This document shows, piece by piece, positions 63,386 through 64,000 of a stretch of 64,000 bases of DNA. How positions within the stretch are numbered: position 1 is the first letter of the stretch; each line of letters starts with the position of its first letter. The notes beneath the pieces were generated by a model. That model had not been told where the DNA came from. It saw only the letters and a program-made list of their open reading frames with translations, and did no database searches. The stretch comes from Pleurocapsa minor HA4230-MV1. Lineage in GTDB: Bacteria > Cyanobacteriota > Cyanobacteriia > Cyanobacteriales > Xenococcaceae. Location of the stretch: the NCBI GenBank assembly GCA_019359095.1, contig JAHHHZ010000035.1:1-64000 (forward strand), given 5' to 3'. The position numbers and the translations under genes were made by a program.

Positions 63386-63889
63386 TCATCCGAGGATAAA
63401 CCAACTCGCACTAGAGACAGCAATAATCCCCGCAATTAAAGCATAAGTTTTGTGCAATCTTTGGAGAATTGGCTCTATTTCATAATTAACCACCAAAAGA
63501 TCTCGGTCTAACATAGTTTTGGGCTTAAGCCAAGTTTGTCCATCGTACCAACCAGACTCTTCGTAAAAAATGCGATCGCTTTGTAGACGCTCTTTGACAT
63601 ATTGCCAGCCTAAATAAATGCGGGACAAAAAAAGCGCAGTTAATAAAGAAATTCCCATCAAACTGGATAAGAGAAATTCTAATGGTGCTTTAACTGGGCT
63701 AAAGAGCGACATCGATAAAGGAGTCACAAAAAGCAAACTCCAAAAAGCCACCCAAGCTACCTTACGACTATATTGTCCCACTGCCAAAATTCCCCAGTCA
63801 AATAACCAAGATTCCTTAAGCTGTTCGTATTCGTAGATTGGCTGCTGTTCCAGGGGAACAGGGCAAAAATTAACGGTAGATTTATTCAT
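63386..63889 (-). CDS. CGLD27/Ycf36-like (DUF1230) protein
   Basis: The 167 residues start NFCPVPLEQQPIYEYEQLKE, the hallmark of the CGLD27/Ycf36 family. They contain three membrane helices (about 42-62, 72-92 and 148-166) with SRIYLGWQYVKERLQSDRIF and YEESGWYDGQTWLKP between. The family is restricted to cyanobacteria and plastids and is linked to photosynthetic growth and iron homeostasis, by recollection. rsfS precedes it and the asparaginase follows, an arrangement I recall from other cyanobacteria. Confidence 0.9.
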   Translation of the reverse strand: MNKSTVNFCPVPLEQQPIYEYEQLKESWLFDWGILAVGQYSRKVAWVAFWSLLFVTPLSMSLFSPVKAPLEFLLSSLMGISLLTALFLSRIYLGWQYVKERLQSDRIFYEESGWYDGQTWLKPKTMLDRDLLVVNYEIEPILQRLHKTYALIAGIIAVSSASWFILG

Positions 63890-63903
63890 ACTGAAGAATA
63901 CAA

Positions 63904-64000
63904 TTAACTAGGCTGGTCAAATTCATGGCGCTCGGCGTGTCCCCAAAATGCTTCTAAATTGTAGTATTCTCTCTCTTCAGGTAAAAAGATATGTACAATC
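63904..64000 (-). CDS. rsfS: ribosomal silencing factor RsfS, partial
   Basis: Only the C-terminus lies in the window: [20 protein letters not shown], then [11 protein letters not shown] and TAA at 63904-63906. The VHIF-x-PE-R-YYNLE-WG pattern is the RsfS/Iojap C-terminal signature. RsfS binds L14 and keeps 50S subunits from joining in starvation. The 5' part continues beyond the window edge. Confidence 0.85.
   Translation of the reverse strand, partial: IVHIFLPEEREYYNLEAFWGHAERHEFDQPS

Noticed and set aside
1-64000. tRNA, rRNA and tmRNA genes
   Set aside because: I looked in the larger spacers for T-arm signatures and cloverleaf arms and found none convincing; a covariance search would be decisive.

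Overview
The window is a piece of a cyanobacterial chromosome. Direct evidence: the HIP1 octamer GCGATCGC occurs throughout, genes and spacers alike; there are photosynthesis genes (chlI, a one-helix high-light-inducible protein, the photosystem II S4-domain protein, a CGLD27/Ycf36-type protein, a flavodiiron protein); and several families occur almost only in cyanobacteria (SLH/OprB porin, DUF1400, DUF4112, DUF1499). Base composition is AT-rich. Heptameric tandem repeats and small dispersed repeats fill many spacers, as in large-genome filamentous or baeocyte-forming cyanobacteria. I cannot name the genus.

Layout. 1-0.8 kb: IS4-type transposase remnant broken by a small repeat. 0.8-7 kb: a PD-(D/E)XK nuclease, uvrC, an FHA-WD40 protein and pstS behind a three-repeat Pho box. 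7-12 kb: a six-domain response regulator, an SLH porin and a single-domain receiver. 12.2-14.0 kb: a complete ISL3 element with inverted repeats, a near-perfect 8-bp target duplication and a -1 break in a T7 run. 14-15.4 kb: defence-like cargo (two immunity-like genes and a Phd antitoxin). 15.5-19 kb: hybrid sensor kinase, parvulin-type isomerase and an RTX-like Tyr-rich protein. 19-24 kb: two tandem paralogous sugar-binding lipoproteins and a TPR protein. 24.5-27 kb: a 52-residue membrane protein and a Cache-HAMP kinase.

27-39 kb: mostly housekeeping genes (aroB, queF, purN, rpmB), mixed with a site-2-protease homologue lacking its catalytic motif, a globin/FeoC pair, the hli gene and decayed antitoxin genes. 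39.6-43 kb: gyrB split by a 435-residue HNH-bearing intein. 43-49 kb: a flavodiiron protein with replaced metal ligands, MlaD/MlaF lipid-transport genes and chlI. 49-56 kb: an iron permease, murD and a cNMP-sensor kinase next to a Crp-type regulator. 56.4-60.8 kb: a one-module NRPS (formyltransferase, C-domain half, Cys-type adenylation, carrier, thioesterase). 61-64 kb: an asparaginase/CGLD27/rsfS cluster.

Most genes are single units or short runs. The points most worth following are the formyltransferase-NRPS, the gyrB intein, a MITE-like repeat with TATAG..GTAC ends enclosing heptamer arrays, and heptamer arrays that supply the stop codons of several genes.
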